Origin: Cryptomeria japonica | Taxonomy: Eukaryota; Streptophyta; Pinopsida; Cupressales; Cupressaceae | Assembly: GCF_030272615.1 (NCBI RefSeq) | Contig: NC_081406.1 | Span: 117,808,847-117,872,846 of the forward strand | DNA: 64,000 bases | Reading direction: 5' to 3' | Shown here: piece after piece, positions 11,566 to 24,930 of the stretch | Position numbering within the stretch: position 1 is the stretch's first letter | Layout: the number at the start of each line of letters is the position of its first letter | Translations under genes and position numbers: made by a program | The notes under the pieces: model-generated | What the model saw: only the letters and a program-made list of their open reading frames with translations | Database searches by the model: none | What the model was told of the DNA's origin: nothing

Positions 11566-11579
11566 GATATGATACCAAT
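11566..11579 (-). promoter_or_regulatory. Primer binding site of element H
   Basis: On the minus strand ATTGGTATCATATC directly follows the LTR end (...GATTCCAACA). It resembles the initiator-tRNA-Met complementary site of plant Copia elements (usual form TGGTATCAGAGC) with mutations. Confidence 0.65.
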
Positions 11580-12701
11580 TGTTGGAATCAAATAACACTG
11601 AGAACAAGGCTGAATTAGTGTTATGCAATTTTTAACATTCTTAATATGTCCTTTAAACCACTTAATACAAATGAATAAAAGTAGAGTGTAAAAACATAAA
11701 GCAAATAACCACAACACCATAACACTACTAATTTTACGTGGAAACTGGGTTAAGGGAAAAACTATGATGGGATTGAGACCCATACTATTAATATACCTTG
11801 TTAGAAGTATAATAATATTACATGAGGGGAATGCACAAATATTCATCCACACTACCTAGAGCAAACTGCTCAAATTACAATAAGGTCTACAACCCCGAAA
11901 GGCTCACTGCCTTACAAATGATTATATATAATAATTGGAATGTTTGAACTGACAAACAACATCTACACATGCCAAAAATAGTTTCGGTTAAACACAAATC
12001 ACATAGTCTTACTTTTCTCTGCTACGCTACTCTGTTCTGATATTCTTCTATATTCCGGAGCTCAAATCTTTCAATTGTGAAATTGAAACTACGCACAATA
12101 TCTCATACAAACTTTCCACATTACTACAAATATAAAAAATGATCAAATAAATTGGTCTTATATATCTGCAACAACAATGTAGGTCTTCTTCCTGTAGGCC
12201 CAAAAAGACATAAGACACGAATGAAACGAGTTACCCAAGTTGGATCAACCTGATCCAAAACAATCATGTGCACCAAAATAAATTGTCCACACACTTCCCA
12301 CATATGGGCTTAACATCCTCGAACACACAAACAATCACCAAAATTACTCCACACGATCTGTACAATGAATGTCCAAACGTTATTGTTGATTCAAACACTA
12401 TTATACCTAAAAACTTGTCTACCAAACCTTCCAACTCACTCAAAACTCAACACCGGAGGCCATAAACCTGGAATAAGGCATATTACACGTTCACAATGCT
12501 TCTCTGATATTTGCAATATTATATATTTGACACAAATGATCAGCCAACCAAAAATTGTACACTATCAGATACACTGTTCTATCTCATCGAACCTTAGTCT
12601 CTCTTTTGGTATGAATGATTCATGAACCACGGATTGGATATCTAACTCTAGTTGTCATTAATGACAACATCTAAACAACAATGTAGTGTCTCTTGCCAAC
12701 A
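11580..12701 (-). repeat. 5' LTR of element H
   Basis: 1,122 bp, with short inverted ends TGTTGG/CCAACA. On the minus strand it contains TTTTTCCCTTAACCCAG followed by TTTCCACGT, a pattern also present in other LTRs of this window. Its U3 side matches the truncated 3' LTR at 5,680-6,489. Confidence 0.8.
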
Positions 12702-15700
12702 CATTCCCCATTGTAATATTTCATATACTTTTAATAGAGTATCATCATATTGTGGGTAGGTTCCCATTGTGGTTTTTCCCTTGACTGGGTTTTCCATGTC
12801 AAAAATCTCGGTGTTATGTGTTTTCATGTTGTTTTTCTGATTTATGCTTTCATGGTTAATTATCAAATCTAAGAATAAGATTAATTTGTGTAATTTTTTG
12901 AGACAAATCATTCACCCCCCTCTCAATTGTCTTCCTAGAATTAGATCTATTTCATTAGAAACTACCACCTCTGGTCTGCATATTTGTGGGACACTAGAAA
13001 AATAGGCATACATCTCTATGATTCACTAGTTACCACAAGTCAAGAATCAAAATAGTTAGGAAAAATCCAAGGCGAAAGATAACTAGGCAAGCCATGTTAA
13101 TAGAAAGGACAACAAAGGCAAAGTATTTCTCCATTCAGTGTAAAGGGAAGGTTCTCACATAGCATAGAATCGCATGGGGTGTAATTTATGACACTACAGG
13201 TGTAAAAGTGATAACATTACAAGTCAACTATAGGTGAATATGTCCTATTTGGTCCCTAGGTAAATTTAAGTGATACTTGTACTTAGAACCTAGGTTAAGA
13301 ACATACAAGTTTTACAACACCTTAATTACACCAACAACCCCCTCAAGTACAACTTAGGGAGAATATACACAAATGCAAACAATACAAAATGGGTCCCAAT
13401 TATAAGGCATGTGTAGGTACACATGTACAAATCCAAGACAATCCCTCACAAACAAAGAAAAGGATAAAAACCAATGGGAAAAAGATTCTCCCTAGAGGAG
13501 AGATAAAAATACACAATCCTCTCAAAGAAGAAAGAGAAGGACAAAACCCTTTGTGAGGAAAAAGTCCCCCATAAAATAGAAGAAGAGAGACCAAGTAACC
13601 CCCTTTCAATCTAGAATGTGCACCAATGGAGAAGATTGAAATTGAATGTAGAAGATGATCCATGATCTTCAAACAACATTCCTCCGCTTAGGAATAAATA
13701 TAACCAGAGGTGTACGTATGAAGTATTCCCAATCCTCAAGGAAATATGTAGGAATAAATTCCAAAATGTATGAAATCTCCAAAAATTTATTAGGTGTCCC
13801 CATGCCGATTTTAAAAGTTGTTCTGGATTCCAAATCAATTGTATTAGGTGACACTGTTGAAATAGACAATTTGGGATCTAGTGAAGATGAATGTAGAACA
13901 TGATCCAATGGCTCCAGTGTCTCCTATAAAGACAAAGATACCTCCTACAAATGTTGTAAATAAGTATCCACAATCATGTCAAAATTGAAAGAGTGATCAT
14001 GTAAGGAACAAATAGCAAGGTCAAAGTGTTCCCTTGCAACAACTAAAGAAGGATCATCTCCATAAAAGAGAAGATGAATATCATCAATTGTCTCCCAAAT
14101 TTGTAAGATAGGACTCCACAAACAAACCTGCAATGTCTATCAAGTAGTAATCCAAAGGAACTATATCAAAATAATAATGTATATTGTAATGAACCTTACA
14201 ACAATTTTATATTAGTTTTACCAAAATAATAATAACCCAACTCAAATTTGCAAACTACAATAAAATGGTGAAATTTGGTAATACCAAAAATCTCTCCAAA
14301 ACATAACTAAACAAACAAGAAAATTAGTGCAAACATGAAAGCATATTTAAAAATGGTATAAATATTATTTTAACAATATTACACACATAAAATAACATAA
14401 AAAATGGTATCTTTATCAAAAATGTTATACACATAAAATAATATTATTATTATTCTATTATATCTAAAATTAATAACATAAAAAATTCAAATATAGAGCT
14501 CATTCCACAAGAAAACCTCTTGAAAATTTACCAAAATGCACCATTTGAATTCTTAATAGAGTCTCTCAATACAAATACACATGAAACTAAACACTCATAT
14601 CAATAAATAAATAACAAAACATTCTACTAACAATAGCCACATAAAACTGAAATTATTCTTCTACATAAAGTCCCAAAACTCACACAAACTCATTGCAAAA
14701 CAACACACATAACAACTCTTTGATGCATAACCATAATCCATGTATGTGATTGCTACTGAAGACATATAATCATACTACCTAAAAGTCTCTATCTCCTTGG
14801 TTTATTAGTCTAGAAGATCACACCTTCATTAAAATAACAACAATAATTGTTAAAATTACAAGGAAAATGAATCACAAATGCAAGACAAAACTAATTAAAA
14901 TGACAAGTAGAATGAATCACAAATAAAAACCAAAACCAAATAAAATGAAAAAAAATATTCAAATACCAATTTCCCTCCCAAATCCCATGCCAAGAAAAGG
15001 AAGATGTTTGTGTGAGAAATGTAACTCCAGTTTCCATGTTTCCATTTCCTCTTAATATTCTTTTCTGAAAATTGAGACTTGTCCAATTTTGTCTTCCACC
15101 TTGAACAACCTTCCAAAAGCCAAAGATTCTCTTCACCTAGCCCATGCCATATTTTAACATCTAATATTATTTCAAAAATATTTAACATTTGTTGATAAAT
15201 CTATTTTGAACCATTCAACATGAAAATCAAACTTTCTCGATTAATCTATAGGCCTTGACTTAATATTACTAGAAAAATGGGCCTATTAAAAATTATAAGT
15301 TCTATTCTAGAAAAATAAGACATGACAAGTCATGTCTCCCAAATATTTCTTGTCCTCAACCAATTGAAAGCAAGTGGATAAAAGATCCTATTATGGGAAT
15401 GAGGTATCATGATAAGCTGCATATCTAACCTTAGCACTACATTTGTGAAATGTTGCTTTCTCCTTTTGAGCAAATTGAAGAAATTTTGAGATGATAACCT
15501 ATGCCAAGTTTCCTTACTATAACTATCTTCAATGCATAACCAAAATTTTCATGCTATTAGTTTCAATTTTTCTCCCTTCCAATACTTATCTTCCCAAGCT
15601 TGACTTTTGAATTGAATTGATGCATGAATATTGAGATTCTTGTACCAGAATCACCTAATGCTTTTAATGATATTTTAGATTTGATTTTTATTGTTAAGGC

Positions 15701-17899
15701 TATTATAATAGTGACCACATCAGATATTACCACTATTACACTTTCTAGAAACAAATCTTTTATTCACCTCTAAATTATTGAAATATATATCATAGAAATA
15801 TACAACAATAGACCTATATAGTACCTTAAATAGCTTAATGTTTTTCCAACTACATGGATTGATATGAAATAGGAAATGCACATCAATGGAGAAGCCAGTA
15901 GTATCATAAAATTACAATATTATTTCCATTACATTCTAGGTGCTTGATTTGTAGTGAAAATCTTATCCTGATGGAGAATGATGTACCTTTTGAAATCATT
16001 CATCAATGTATGTTTGACATTCTTCATCCATAAAGTGTCATGATCTATGATCAATATTTTCCCCTTCATATTTGGTTTAGGAATGAGATACTCCCTATCC
16101 ATATGAAAACTTAAGTCATGTGCCTCCCTATGACTATCATCCTGAAACCTTTGCCAAACTCATTGTGGGAACTACTGCATCCATCACCCATATCCATATG
16201 GTCTCCTCCAATGGAGACTTATTTCATGAATCTCCTCCAAACCCAAGCTATCAATGTTGTATTAATTAAATATATGAATGCTGGTAACAATCTATGTAAA
16301 GAAACTATCTCTAAGTGTAACATTTTGCAACTATTCAATGATTAAGAATTTGTCCTTAAGCAAATGTATACCATTGTAAATATTTAAGATCAACAACCCC
16401 CTAGAAATTACTACACAAGGATTATGTAGTACAATTATGACATATTGTGCATCTCTTTAGATTTTTCTTGTGGAACCAATCATCTTCTTATTAACATAAA
16501 TATTCTTATCACATCTCCTTCATGAAGTAACACATCCTTGAGTACTAATAATCAAATCCATGTGTGACTTATCAATCTCCCACAAAGGTGCCTTATAAAA
16601 GAACTCTTGTTGCTGAAATATACCCATAGTTATTTACTTCATGCACTCCTTGTTTATAGATGATAGAGTAGAATTATGTTGAATCAAAATATGTGATAAC
16701 CTTAATGTGTATATGACCCATAGCTTGCTAAACTTTCCTCCAAAGATATTCTAAAAAACACATATCTGAACATTCTCCCTTGTTGATTTTGAAGTAGAGA
16801 TAAGTTTGCCTAATTATAGATTGTTGATATTTTGGAAAGTGTTTAGCAAAGAAAAATAAAATTTGGTTCTCTCTAGGACTTCATCTTGGTCTCTTAGTTA
16901 GTTTTCATCTCTATGGTTTCTTGCAACACTACTGACATCAACATGCACAATCAACATCTACTAGAGATTGCAAAGATAGCACTCATGAGGAATGTACAAG
17001 ACTTGTTCACAATCTTCAAATCAATAGGCCTCTTTTTTCAACAATCTTTTGGCCACTTTAATCAAGTGGAGATTGGTAAGTATTTTGGACACTTCTTTGT
17101 GTCTTTTGTTCTATGCAAAAAGCATAGGCTTTTTCCCATGCAACAGACACATGGAACAAATCTACCTACCTGTCATTTATTTCATTTAATTTCTCTTTGC
17201 ATTTCAAACAACACACCTCCTCTATTATCTAATGTATTGTTTATTTCTCTATTTCCATTCAAACAATTTCCATACTTTAATGGCTATGATCATTATGACT
17301 TTGATACGATAATGAGAAGGTGAAATACTTGATGATTTATTCAATGAATAGAGAGAGAATTTGTACAAAGGAGAAATGTAACTATGCATAACCTACACAA
17401 TTGTTTACTAAACAATTAAGTGTTAACAATGTAATGCTATGCTAACACACTTTATGAATTATAAAAAAGATCACAATTTATGGTTAAAGAGTATGATTAA
17501 ATTATAGCAATTATGAAATGTTATTATTTTTCTTTTCTAGTCATAAAAAATATGGATGATTATAAAATTCTAAGGCATATGCATCTAAAGTAGATGCCTT
17601 TGCTCCATGAAAATGCCAAAATGATTTTAAGCATAACTAAGGCACTACTAATGCCAAATTCATAAATCTATGTAAAGATAGCCATGTCAAGACTTGCTTG
17701 AATTCCTAATTTATTGATGTCTCACAAGTTCAAACATCAAAAAAGAATCACTTGATACATGGTTTTCAAATGGTTTTTCTATAGCCTAGACTTGTTCAAA
17801 TTGATTAATAATGTAGTTTACTTGTATTTATTTTTTGTGTGCATCCATTGGGATGATATCAATAGAGGTGATAAATCTATTTTTTAAAAATTCCTACCT
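12702..17899. other. Intergenic DNA with weak LTR-like remnants
   Basis: No gene is supported. From 12,730 to 12,950 there is LTR-like sequence in plus orientation (GGTTTTTCCCTTGACTGGG, then a CACCCCCCTCTCAATTG string). Near 13,320-13,360 the minus strand reads ACTTGAGGGGGTTGTTGG, like a polypurine tract followed by an LTR start, so a decayed minus-strand element may end there, but no partner was found. Minus-strand open pieces at 13,669-14,133 and 14,891-15,188 and the 136-codon plus-strand frame at 16,913-17,323 carry no motif I recognise. Confidence 0.4.
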
Positions 17900-18700
17900 A
17901 CTCACACTGTGGCAAGGAACAATATAGCAACTTGGAAAAACACCAAAGCACAAATAACACAAGGTGAAGGACATGGTTGAGAAGTTAGAGTAGTTAATCA
18001 CTTAAAAAGAAACACAAATATTAAAATAAGATACTTGCAGGACTTTCAATATAGAGAAAAAACAACATATTAGGGTAAGGGGTCCAATTATTTCTCATGT
18101 TCCAATAACTACTCACTCGTTACTCAACCAAACACCCAATTACTAACTTTAAAGAAACAAAAGAAATGACAATTAAAAGACCATTAAGATATTTCACATA
18201 TACCAGTAATCACTAACTTGTACTTGCAGTAGTTAAAATTTGTGCATAAGTATCGGTACCCATAGCACATGATTAGTAGGGCATTTGTGCATAAGTATTT
18301 GTAAAAACAATTATTAGAGGAAAGTGTATTGGTTCTTAAAAGAATATATATTGGATTAGTTGTGCAAATTTTTGAGGTGGTTGTAGTGCATGTGGTTATT
18401 GGAGTAGGTATCAAGCAACAACTTTAAATGACATTTTTTTGGCCTTTATACACATAATGAGTCATCTAACATTCTTTGTTACTACACAAAAGCCAAAACA
18501 ATAACCATAAACAGTTAAGTCACATATAAAAATAACCAAAATAATCATTGAAATCTGATATGCCATATGTAAATGTGTGAAAATAACTATAACAATTACT
18601 GATATCTTTCCAGAAATATCTTTTAACCAAAAAAATTTCCAAAGATATGAAATGTTTGCCCCAAAGGAACGAGATACTCCTTACCACAGGTGCTGTAAAT
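17900..18700. repeat. Duplicated downstream flank of unit B
   Basis: Blocks near 17,912-18,040 (GGCAAGGAACAATATAGCAA, GGTTGAGAAGTTAGAGTAG, TTAAAATAAGATAC) and 18,640-18,690 (TTTGCCCCAAAGGAA) recur in the same order and orientation at 45,834-45,965 and 46,205-46,245. This indicates that the unit B neighbourhood was duplicated together with its flanks. Confidence 0.6.
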
Positions 18701-19329
18701 AAAAGAAATACCAATAAAAATTACTCATGATTCAAACTACGCTTCAAGCTCCATAACCTCAACACGGTATTTATGTATACTTAGAAGGGTGATCAAGGAC
18801 GGTGACAGGGAAAGTGTGACTATCAAGAGCAGCACATGCATTGATACAAAAATCTTATAAAAGGACAAAACAAATCTGAAAACATAAGTCCAATTTATAT
18901 TGTCTACATACAATATATGTGAGCCTGAGTCCAATCAAAACATAAATGAAGGTAATATAGGATTTTTTTGGACCGATGTTACTCATAAAAAATCAATATA
19001 CAAGGTAATCGAGGATATATTTTTGAGCGATATTAGTCGTGATATCACTTTCAACATGCAAAGCAATCAAGGATATTTTTATGACGGAGATTTGACGCGA
19101 GACAACTTTCCGGTGACTTCAATGTGATTGTCTGACGGACTAAAATTGTTTTTATACGTGAGACAAGTTTGATGGTGCATTGTGGACTGACAAATCTACT
19201 TACAAGAAAGCCTAAGCTAATTATGCGCCGTGAGATAATTTTGAATGCTTGAACAGTAATTAGCTATCAACTCATTTGAATATTGACTGTAAATCAAGTC
19301 GCGGGTGAATTATCCAAACGTAGTATCTA
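18701..19329. other. 3' flank of unit B
   Basis: Non-coding. The part at about 19,210-19,329 (TTTTGAATGCTTGAACAGTA, TTTGAATATTGACTG) is matched at 27,735-27,830 next to unit C, so it belongs to the duplicated 3' untranslated or downstream region of this kinase pair. Confidence 0.5.
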
Positions 19330-20594
19330 CTATGCCGTTTCGATTTCAATGGTGGACGATTCTTCACTGGCCGAAAATGGTGCCGCTGGTGGCCGTGCGC
19401 TGAACGGAGTCGGAGGATTAGGGATGTCGTCAGCACCTCCTTCCAACATTTGAAGCACCCTCATCATTGAAGGTCTGTCCGTCGAATTGTACTGAATACA
19501 CCACAGACCCACTTTTGCCAGACTCCTTGCCTTCGCCTCATCTGCTCCACTTATCTCTCTCTCTCTCATCCTTGTCCTCAGCTCCCCATTCTCTATCAAT
19601 TTGAACGCCCACTCTGGAAAATAGAATTGGCTTGAGCGGCTCAGCTGTACATCAATATTCTTTCTTCCTCCCACCATCTCCAATAACATCATGCCAAAAC
19701 TGTAAACATCTGATTTGTCCGTTACAGGCCCCAAATTTCTAGACCACACCTCTGGCGCAACATATCCTGGTGTAACTCTCGCTGCCGTCATTGAAACATG
19801 GTCGTCTCTCCTTCCACACAGTTTGGCCAGGCCAAAATCACCTACTTTGGCTATAAACTCCTTGTCCAATAATATATTGTGTGGTTTTATGTCGAAGTGA
19901 ATGATGCGGTTGTGACAGCCATTGTGAAGATATGCAATTCCTCGAGCCGCCCCAAAAGCAATTGAATACAACTGATTCCAATTCAGAACTTGATCTTTTT
20001 CTTTTCCTGCAAATATAAATTTGTCAAGAGATCCATTTGCCATGTACTTGTACACGAGTGCACTAGTAACTCCTTCAAAGCAATACCCCAGCAAACGAAC
20101 CAAATGAAAGTGGTGAATCCTTCCAATAGTCGCCACTTCGGTCATGAACTGAGTCTCGCTTTGCCGTGAGTGATCAAGCATTTTAACTGCCACAAGAGTA
20201 CCGATGTGCAAAGTTATTGGTGATCTTCTTGAGGCTGGAATACGAATATCTGGTTTGCATTTCGTCAACATAACTGTTTAGAAATGTCTCTACCTTGGAA
20301 ATAGACCGGAGGTTACCACGCTTCCTTCCAGGCACTTCATGGTTGAAGAAGAACATCTTCTTTCGATAAGCAATTACCAGCAATACCGCAATTATTAACG
20401 ATGCGCTCCCGATGATCCCTGTCACTGATTATAAGGTGAATACTGTCAACTGTAGCGAAGAATAATAAAAGACGACGTAACGAAGAGAAAACAGAATGAT
20501 AGGCTGAATATATTTAGCCTAGAAGGGCGAATTCCTCAAAAATATTTGTTACTGGTGTAAAACTCGTATATAACACAGAGGTAGAGATACTTAC

Positions 20595-20633
20595 TTATAG
20601 CAATGGCAGTCTTATTAGGAGTGTTAAACCAAC
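20595..20633 (-). CDS. Unit B exon 2: 39 bp micro-exon before the transmembrane segment
   Basis: Bounded by CATTCAG| and |GTAAGTA on the minus strand. It joins exon 1 in phase 1 and reads GWFNTPNKTAIAI, leading into the transmembrane segment of exon 3. A 39 bp exon of the same phase and similar sequence is found in unit D (61,938-61,976), which supports the model for both. Confidence 0.75.
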   Translation of the reverse strand, partial: VGLTLLIRLPLL

Positions 20634-20930
20634 CTGAATGATCTGTGTTATAAAAAATGCCAGAGGCGTTTATTAGTAGAATGTCCAGAACGTATAAAAC
20701 ATTTTTTTCCTATTCTTTTTAGACAAAATATTTAGGCGATTTTCGCTCATCTGTCAATTACACATTCCGCAAGCAACTGTTTCTACATCAAATTTAAAAA
20801 AAATAATAACACAATATTAAATTTAACAAATCCAATTTAGAGATTTAACTTTTACTCTGTTCATCTTACAAAGATCAACATTTCACGATATGTATATTAA
20901 ATTGGGGGAAACAGGAAGCAATAATTTTAC

Positions 20931-21675
20931 CTGCGGGGCATCTGCCAGGATATAGGCTGTGCCGCTTGCACCTGCAATGAAAGTGCATCGAGCTGTTATA
21001 ATAACCACATCGCCCACCACTTGACTGGCAATCTCTGCAACTTTTGCTGACATTCCATTTAATTGGGAAACCTCCGTGCATGATTTGATGGTCGTCTACA
21101 GGTCCTCCTGAGTTATTGACTGGTAAAACAGCTTGTGCCTTGCATGCTTCAGGCACACTAACGGCTGCTGTCAAATTGTAGTGCCAATCAGGGTTACATT
21201 TTAAACTAGCCGTTTGATCGGGCAAGTCTAGCCATTCTGGATTGCACAGACCCCAAAGGGTTATGTCTATGTGTGTATGGGCAATATGAAATTGAGAGCT
21301 AGACCTTAATTCCGTGTAGTTATTGGAAGATGGATCGCAATTATCTCCTAGCTCCTTGTCGATTACTGTCATGGTATGATTGAAACTAAAGTTGTCAAGG
21401 AATTTGGGATGCAGTATGTAGTATTTCTTACCACTGATATCAAGCAAAGGCTTTGGCAATCTATGACCATAATCACACTCGACCTGAAGGCTTAAGTCCC
21501 CTCGGCCGCTATTCTTAAATCCGAAAGGGTAATCGAAAACATGTTCACCACAGAAGAAGATTGGTTGAGCTACACAGAGATGAGCCATGGATAGCGTGAA
21601 TAATAGGAGAAGACATGCAGTGAAAGAAGGGGAAAATAGTGGAGGTTGATGCAGAGTCATGGCTGCGTTTTCCAA
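20931..21675 (-). CDS. Unit B exon 1: signal peptide and complete ectodomain
   Basis: Open from ATG at 21,675 to the donor GCAG|GTAAAATT at 20,931/20,930 (745 nt, leaving phase 1). The signal peptide includes ACLLLLFTLSMAHLCVA. Cysteines are arranged as in GUB_WAK_bind (FFCGEHVFDYPFG, VECDYG, DNCDPS) and WAK-associated domains (CKAQAVLPV, CRDCQSSGGRCGY, FHCRCKRH). Several N-glycosylation sequons are present (NHT, NYT, NLT, NNS, NVS). Reading past the donor gives a stop in the intron at 20,875. No lesion is visible in this exon, unlike the kinase exon. Confidence 0.8.
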
Positions 21676-24100
21676 ACTAGTTTGGAGAAGGGAGGATTAG
21701 TGTAGGTTGGGGAAAGTATGAGATATTTTGAAATGTAGTTATCTAAAACAGTAAAATTTGAAAAGTATTTGGAAACATGAGGATGATGTGTTTGTTGGTT
21801 GTTTAGATAGTGAACATGCATACATCATTGAAGACATACCATTCACCTTGACAGCATGTCATCATTGAAGATATTTTATAGATATATTTGATATGTTTTC
21901 TATCACGTTTATAATTGATAATCATTTTATAATATATCTAATTAATGTACTATTTGATATCTAAAAATAAATTTCATAATCATAATTCTAATATTAATGT
22001 TATCTATTGTATATGAATTTTATAATGTAAATTTTATAAAAACGAGTTATTTTTCTTTATAAACATATCTTTACTACAGTAAATGTTTAATAAATTATTT
22101 ATGATTATAAAAAATAAAATTTTTGTGATTCATTTATTTATAATAATAAATTATCAAATAATTTTATACTATAATAAAAATATTCATATATATTAAATAT
22201 TTTTTAATCTAACATTTATTAAATTTTTTTACATGTATTTAATGTCGGAATTTTCTTAAGATATCAAGAATAAGTTGAGTGTTAATTTTAAGAGCTCATT
22301 AAGAATCCTTTGAATTACAATAAATCTCTAATAATCAAAATCTAATTTTTAATACCATTTAACTATGTCATAAAAAACAATCACTAATCAATTTACATTG
22401 AACTTTTCCAAAATTCAATAATTTTCTATGACAACTATTATCACCACTATAAACAACATCCATCGCTATTATTAACTCTATCTCAAAACTAAGGTGAAAA
22501 ATCTTTTAAACTTTAATCATTATATACTGCATCACACATCACTCCTATAATATTAAATATAGGATATCACGAGGCTCAACAATCACATGAACACTTCAAA
22601 AATTCAATGCCTCTACCAAAAAAAAAAAATGATTTGCTTTAGGGGAAGAGCACTAGTAGTTATTATAGATAACTTTGTACACCTTAAGCTTGCACACAAT
22701 ACATCAGATTTCAGTGATTTTATTTTTATTGTCTTTGTATGCAACTTGACTACTTATAACTATTGTTTTAGCTTCTCAGTAATAAACACTGTACGATCAT
22801 TATACATAAAATATCACAAAATAGTCATTTCAAAATATCATTGGAAACATATTTCCTATTATCCCATTATTTGTTCACTTTGACAATAATATCTAAAATT
22901 AAAAAAAAATATCGATGAGGTCGTTATCCCTCCAATAGTATCTGATGGATATGAGAAATAAATGTTATATAGGTGTCACATAAAGAAGATGGGGGAGAAT
23001 CTCATCTCTTTGCCTGAGCCAATACGTGCAAAAATGAAGTCAAGTCAAGGTGCAAGACTTCGTGGATATGAGTTGGATAATTGGAATCAGGATGACAAAC
23101 CATTGCCGTGGCGACACAGCTTCATTGAATCAGTCATCATGATTTTGGACATTTGTGACGTAAGAACCCTATCCGCATTTGTTACAGCGTTCACATGGCA
23201 ATGAACAACAACTATCCGCTTTTATGGAAGGAAAATAATTACAACGAGCAGGACCCTGTGCTCTAGATTAGAGAGAAGCTTCCTGCATTAGGAACTACTC
23301 TGAAAGGCCTGGCAAGGCCGGCTAAAATTTTAGACATTGGACATTGGACGAGGAAAGAATCTGTTACATAAACAAGAGTAAATTGTATAATGACGAGGGG
23401 TGGAATCTAATATGTCAAATAAAATATAACGGTTATTTTTCATTTAAAACAATTCAATTGTAAAAACATAAATTTGTATAATAGAATTGTTTGTCATCAA
23501 TTTTTTTGTTGTAAACAGCATTGAAAAGTAGATTAAGATGATTCAATCAGTATCAATCGCGTAAAAATCTATGTTGATTTAAAGATTTTGTGTTTTCAAT
23601 AAGTGTTGTTTTGTATGAGACTCCAAATAAAATAATTTAACTGGAACATGGATCATCCCTTTCTCTAACAAAATAAAATTTATGTTTATAATGTATATAG
23701 TAAATAAAATAGTTTTAAAGTAATATATATATATATATATTTTAAATTAGATAGCTTTAAATTTATATGTCATATTTTTTAAATAGATTTATTTAAGATA
23801 CATCTATTAATTAAATATGATTTTATGAAATTTGGGTAAAAAATTAAATTCTAAATTTTATTAATATAACTATTCATATTAAAAATTTAATATGATTATT
23901 AATTTTTTGTTTGTATGATATTAAATTTTAATTTAAAAAAAAATCAAATTATTAGTTAGGAATATACAGTTGAATGATTAAAAAAAAGAGAATTAATTTT
24001 TTATCTTTAGGAATAATGTTGAAGAATTCAATATGATGTCAAACTAAAATCTGTTTTTCTTCAAAAGGAAAAAGACTTTGTTTATGTGATAAATGTTTTC
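21676..24100. repeat. Upstream flank of unit B, duplicated near unit C
   Basis: Non-coding and AT-rich. Blocks at 22,085-22,300, 22,985-23,330 and 23,685-23,800 match 42,960-43,190, 43,225-43,490 and 43,705-43,800 in the same order and orientation (shared strings include GTTGAGTGTTAATTTTA, CATGATTTTGGA and GTATATAGTAAATAAAATAG). A block at 21,755-21,815 also matches 48,990-49,060. A short (TA)n run lies at about 23,722-23,741. Open frames at 22,587-22,883 and 22,962-23,204 fall in this repeated DNA and are not called genes. Confidence 0.6.
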
Positions 24101-24930
24101 ATATTATCATAGCCTTTAATTTCCAGATAGGTCAATCTCATCACTATAGATCAGTTTGCATAACACAATTTTTTCATGCAACTTGGATATGATCTAGCAA
24201 ATTGCTCATTTTTTCTCCTTAAATAACTGCCATCTCTATATTTTGCTGACTATTAAATGTTGGCAATATTTAAAAATGCATTGGGGAGATTGCTAGATCA
24301 TGAAATTCATGTTCTAAGTATTTCCTAGAAAAAAGGTTAAGATTCACAAGGTGTGTGCTCAAGATAAAATAATATAGGATAATTTATCTTTGTTCTAAAT
24401 GTGATCAAGTTATGGCTTAAAATGTTATGTTGAGTTAAAAGGGTATAATAAATAAATAATTTAGCATACAAAAGAACTCTCCCTAGTCTCATAATGGAGA
24501 TAGATGATTGTGTACCAATTCAATAGATCTAAATAAATCTTTTATAAAGCATCACTGCTCACTTCCTTCAATGGAGAAAATAGTACAAATAATGGTTGGA
24601 TTAGAAATATAATCCTTGCTAGATGGATTCTTCAATTATAATCAAGTTTAGGTGAAGGAAGAAGACTCTTACAAGATATACTTTTCCACTAAATGAGGGA
24701 CATTCGCCTATGTAAAAACCATCATTCAAATTATTAAATTTAAGAGCTATTTTCCAACATGCAATAAATATGACATTAGAGAGTTGATAAATAAATTATT
24801 TTTTATTTATCTTGATGATCTGGATGAACATCATTATCCAAATAAAAATAATTTTTAAAAAAATTTGGAGGAGGTATTCCAAAAAAGCCAGGAATTTGGG
24901 ATTTCTTCAAATCCTATTAAATGCCAAGAA
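24101..24930. other. Intergenic, possibly 3' part of a LINE
   Basis: No gene or terminal motif seen. It lies downstream, in the minus-strand sense, of the LINE reverse-transcriptase remnant and may hold its decayed 3' portion, but no poly(A) or target duplication could be identified. Confidence 0.35.

Larger units (their letters stand above)
5680..12701 (-). mobile_element. 7 kb LTR retroelement (element H) with unidentified second reading frame
   Basis: Minus-strand element bounded by related LTRs: a complete 5' LTR at 11,580-12,701 and a truncated 3' LTR at about 5,680-6,489. The LTR ends are TGTTGG...CCAACA. A primer binding site ATTGGTATCATATC abuts the 5' LTR and a polypurine tract AAAGGGGGAGA abuts the 3' LTR, both on the minus strand. 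The interior (about 5.1 kb) holds a coiled-coil and zinc-knuckle gag-like frame at the 5' side and a long, frameshifted, unidentified frame after it. No protease DSG, integrase, YVDD or RNase H motif was seen in any frame read, so it appears non-autonomous or has swapped pol for other sequence. Target duplication cannot be tested because the left end is truncated. Confidence 0.8.
19330..21675 (-). pseudogene. LRK10L2-type receptor-like kinase, unit B, glycine loop lost
   Basis: Three exons are inferred from splice signals and phase: 21,675-20,931 (signal peptide, GUB_WAK_bind domain with CGEHVFDYPFGF, C-terminal WAK-associated domain with CRDCQSSGGRCGYYNSS), 20,633-20,595 (a 39 bp exon) and 20,424-19,330 (transmembrane segment, juxtamembrane region, kinase). 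The transmembrane stretch is IIGSASLIIAVLLVIAY, followed by basic RKK. The kinase retains VAVKML, HFDIKPHNILLD (HFD instead of HRD), DFGLAK and DVYSFG, but the activation segment reads VTPGY instead of GTPGY. The decisive lesion lies near 20,215-20,225: KKITNNF should be followed by the glycine-rich ATP loop, but the sequence jumps directly to GTLVAVK in another frame, so the normal product ends in YSCGS. As it stands this cannot make an active kinase, although a secreted or membrane-anchored ectodomain could still be made. Closest neighbour is unit C. Confidence 0.85.

Noticed and set aside
16913-17323. 136-codon plus-strand open frame
   Set aside because: It is the longest frame in a non-repetitive AT-rich stretch, but has no domain, signal or splice context and its composition (Phe, Leu, His, Asn) is typical of chance frames in such DNA.
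20183-20271. Unit B kinase starting from the ATG at 20,271 as a separate gene
   Set aside because: That ATG lies in a frameshifted part of the juxtamembrane coding sequence; the frame lacks the glycine loop and has no promoter or transmembrane segment of its own.
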